Below are positions 6,287-7,982 of a DNA stretch of 7,982 nt, piece by piece; the stretch's first letter is position 1, and every line of letters starts with the position of its first letter. Source of the stretch: an uncultured Coriobacteriaceae bacterium (GTDB lineage: Bacteria; Actinomycetota; Coriobacteriia; Coriobacteriales; Eggerthellaceae). The notes below the pieces were generated by a model. That model was given only the letters and a program-made list of their open reading frames with translations. It was not told the DNA's origin and ran no database searches. The stretch is from NCBI GenBank assembly GCA_900550385.1, contig URRZ01000091.1, forward strand, positions 1 through 7,982, read 5' to 3'. The position numbers were made by a program, and so were the translations under genes.

Positions 6287-6421
6287 GGGCGGGAAGCACC
6301 GTTTTCCCAAGGAGTGTGGCAAAGGCTTCGAGCGAGGGCTATTCTATCCTGCACGTTTTCGGCGAGGTTGACGAAGACGGAGGAGAAGGCATCGCGGATA
6401 AACGAAGGGAATTCGGAGGCA

Positions 6422-6802
6422 GTGGGATCTCGCAAGAAAAGGGAAGTGGAGTTCAGGCACGGCATGCTGGCATTCGCCCTGCTCGCCATCGTCATGTTCG
6501 CGTGCGTGGTGCTGCTGGGGACCGAACCCCAGATCCCCATGGCGATGGGATGCGCCATCGTCATCTTGGCCATGGCGTATGTGGGCATCCTGCAGAACAC
6601 CGGGCTAATGCACTCGCTCATCGAGCCCATCACCTCCCGCCTCAACAGCTTCGGCTCGCTTTCATCGGGGACCGTCGCCAGCGGCGCGGTGTTCAACGTC
6701 CCGTTGCCTGACATCGCGGTAGTCGCGCTCGTCGCCATCGTGCTGGGCGGCAAGCTCGGCTGGAATCCGAAAAGCAAGTGGGCGGAGGCCGAGCGTTCTT
6801 AG
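6422..6802 (+). pseudogene. Probable internally deleted NhaC-type Na+/H+ antiporter remnant
   Basis: A 126-residue ORF if it starts at the GTG at 6422 (MGSRKKREVEF...), preceded by a close GGAGG; the ATG at 6464 would give 112 residues. Residues 15-45 (MLAFALLAIVMFACVVLLGT then EPQIPMAMG) look like the N-terminus of NhaC-family antiporters. The text then jumps to ILQNTGLMHSLIEPITSRLNSFGSL, which resembles a segment from the middle of that family. It ends in a membrane helix and GWNPKSKW, like a family C-terminus. Complete NhaC proteins have roughly 450-500 residues, so most of the transport core is missing and antiport is unlikely. The frame is intact, so it may still be translated as a three-helix membrane protein. 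The family call is from memory of the pattern and is tentative. A genuine small membrane protein is the alternative. Confidence 0.5.
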
Positions 6803-6880
6803 CGCTGGTATCCCGGGAAGGTGGGGTATCCCAGTACGCTCCGGGCGTTTTAGGCGAGCTGCGGAAGAGGAAGGTCTGAC

Positions 6881-7982
6881 ATGGAGGATTTCGTAACCGC
6901 CGCCGCCAAGACGGGGACGTATGTGGGGCGCGTCATCGAAGGAGGCGTCCAGGAGTACTTGGGCATCCGCTACGCGAAGCCCGTGCAGCGCTGGAAGCGC
7001 GCCGAGCTGCCCGATCCGTCGGACAGGCGGATCTTGGCCCTTGCCGACAACCCCGCTTGCTACCAGAGGGTCGAGCACGAGGAGTTCCCCGAAGGCGAGC
7101 CGCCCATGAGCGAGGACTGCCTGTACCTGAACGTGTGGACCAGCGGCACCGAGGGGAAGAAGCCGGTCTACGTGTTCATCCACGGCGGCAGCTACGGCAC
7201 CGGCAGCTGCCGCACCGACTGCTACGGCGGTGTGTACTGCGGCGATAGGTTCGTGGCGCATTACCCCGACGTCGTGTACGTCAACATCGAGTACCGCACG
7301 GGGCCGGTGGGCTCCATGGATCTCGCGCGCTTCGAGGGCGGCGAGGCGTACGCCGGCAGCACCAACCTGCAGATCCACGACCAGGCGCTGGCGATCCGGT
7401 GGGTGCACGAGAACATCGCCGCGTTCGGGGGCGATCCCGACCGCATCACCATCGGCGGCCAGTCCGCCGGATCCTACTCGGCGTACATCCTGATGGCGAT
7501 GCCCGAGGTCGCCGGCATGGTCAAGGGCGTCATCGCCGAGAGCGCGGCGGTCACCGACAACGTGCTGGCCGGCGAGATCGAGTCGGCGAAGCGCGGCTTC
7601 GACCGCTTTTTCGAGCTCTCCGGATGCGAAACCCTCCAAGACGCGCTCGCCCTTCCCATCGAGGATGTGGCGAGGTTCGGCTGGGACGCCAAGTTCGCTC
7701 CCGGCTGCACCGCCCTGTTCGGGCCGATATGCGACGGGTCCGACCTCACCGGCAAGGTGGAGGCGGTATGGGAATCGGGCGCGTGCAAGCACATCGCGCT
7801 GCTCTCCGGAACGGTCGCCGGCGAATTCGCCACCAACACGGTGGGGCGCTCTCCCGACGAGATCGTGGGGATGATCAAGGACATGTTCCCCGACGTGACG
7901 GACGCCGATGTGCGGGCGTTCGCGGCGAACGATCCGGCGCGCGATGCGCACGAGGCGATGGAGGACATGCTCAACGACCTGC
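6881..7982 (+). CDS. Type B carboxylesterase, cytosolic, 3' end cut off by the window
   Basis: The first 367 residues of an alpha/beta-hydrolase of the carboxylesterase type B family, usually about 500 residues. In order: SEDCLYLNVW (77-86) is the family's second signature; HGGSYGTGS (101-109) is the oxyanion-hole loop; FGGDPDRITIGGQSAGS (182-198) is the nucleophile elbow with Ser195. The elbow is GQSAG where most members have GESAG. Glu315, in VAGEFATN, is the likely catalytic acid. The histidine would lie beyond the window. There is no signal peptide, so it should act on esters inside the cell. The ATG at 6881 follows AGAGGAAGG at good distance. It lies 78 bases after the NhaC-like remnant and behind the operon terminator, so it is probably transcribed separately from the hydrolase-carrier pair. 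A link to carboxylate uptake, such as cleaving an imported ester, is only suggested by proximity. Confidence 0.92.
   Translation, partial: MEDFVTAAAKTGTYVGRVIEGGVQEYLGIRYAKPVQRWKRAELPDPSDRRILALADNPACYQRVEHEEFPEGEPPMSEDCLYLNVWTSGTEGKKPVYVFIHGGSYGTGSCRTDCYGGVYCGDRFVAHYPDVVYVNIEYRTGPVGSMDLARFEGGEAYAGSTNLQIHDQALAIRWVHENIAAFGGDPDRITIGGQSAGSYSAYILMAMPEVAGMVKGVIAESAAVTDNVLAGEIESAKRGFDRFFELSGCETLQDALALPIEDVARFGWDAKFAPGCTALFGPICDGSDLTGKVEAVWESGACKHIALLSGTVAGEFATNTVGRSPDEIVGMIKDMFPDVTDADVRAFAANDPARDAHEAMEDMLNDL

Noticed and set aside
3774..6299. Very long minus-strand open frame (841 codons)
   Set aside because: It is antisense to hydrolase copy 2 and the CitMHS carrier and has the same His/Asp/Gly-rich shadow composition, with no recognisable domain.
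6316..6421. Alternative upstream start or frameshifted N-terminus for the NhaC-like remnant
   Set aside because: GTG at 6316 follows AAGGAGT, but its frame differs from the membrane-coding frame and its product has no hydrophobic or family-like segment.
6806..6830. Direct repeat GGTATCCC at 6806 and 6823 upstream of the esterase
   Set aside because: Only two 8-base copies with no good promoter match beside them; too little to call a binding site.
6662..7951. Minus-strand open frame opposite the carboxylesterase
   Set aside because: The plus strand encodes clear esterase motifs across the same bases; the antisense product shows no family features.

Overview
The window looks like a piece of a high-GC bacterial chromosome with strong Shine-Dalgarno sites and very GC-rich codon third positions. 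The gene set is two cytosolic metallo-beta-lactamase-fold hydrolases, DASS- and CitMHS-type carboxylate carriers, a TetR regulator and a type B carboxylesterase. That mix reminds me of gut Coriobacteriia of the Eggerthella/Gordonibacter/Adlercreutzia kind. This taxonomic guess comes from gene style only and is held loosely.

Layout. Bases 1-422 hold no gene I can support. They contain a degenerate short repeat (93-203), a 44-bp perfect palindrome (243-286) and a GC-rich hairpin (371-405) just past the end of the first gene. A leftward operon follows: an MBL-fold hydrolase (2798 to 1908) and, 6 bp after it, a DASS/SLC13-like carrier (1901 to 423). The AT-rich intergenic region 2799-3110 separates it from a rightward TetR-family regulator (3111-3692). 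After a second AT-rich, palindrome-rich region come a second, paralogous MBL-fold hydrolase (3969-4820), a CitMHS-type carrier (4866-6185) and a good intrinsic terminator (6240-6286). Then comes a short ORF (6422-6802) that looks like an internally deleted NhaC-type Na+/H+ antiporter. Last is a type B carboxylesterase starting at 6881 and cut off by the window end.

How it may work. The core is a near-symmetrical regulon: two hydrolase-plus-carrier pairs point away from a TetR gene, with the two hydrolases paralogous and the two carriers from different families. A 16-bp motif (consensus CATARCGYRYTACGYA) occurs upstream of the leftward operon and twice around the promoter of the rightward one, and weaker relatives lie nearby. 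The simplest reading is that the TetR protein represses both pairs and is released by an imported carboxylate or its derivative. The carriers would bring in an organic anion that the cytosolic hydrolases, perhaps with the esterase, then cleave. The substrate cannot be read from the sequence. Family assignments are solid for the hydrolases, regulator and esterase, good for both carriers, and tentative for the NhaC remnant.
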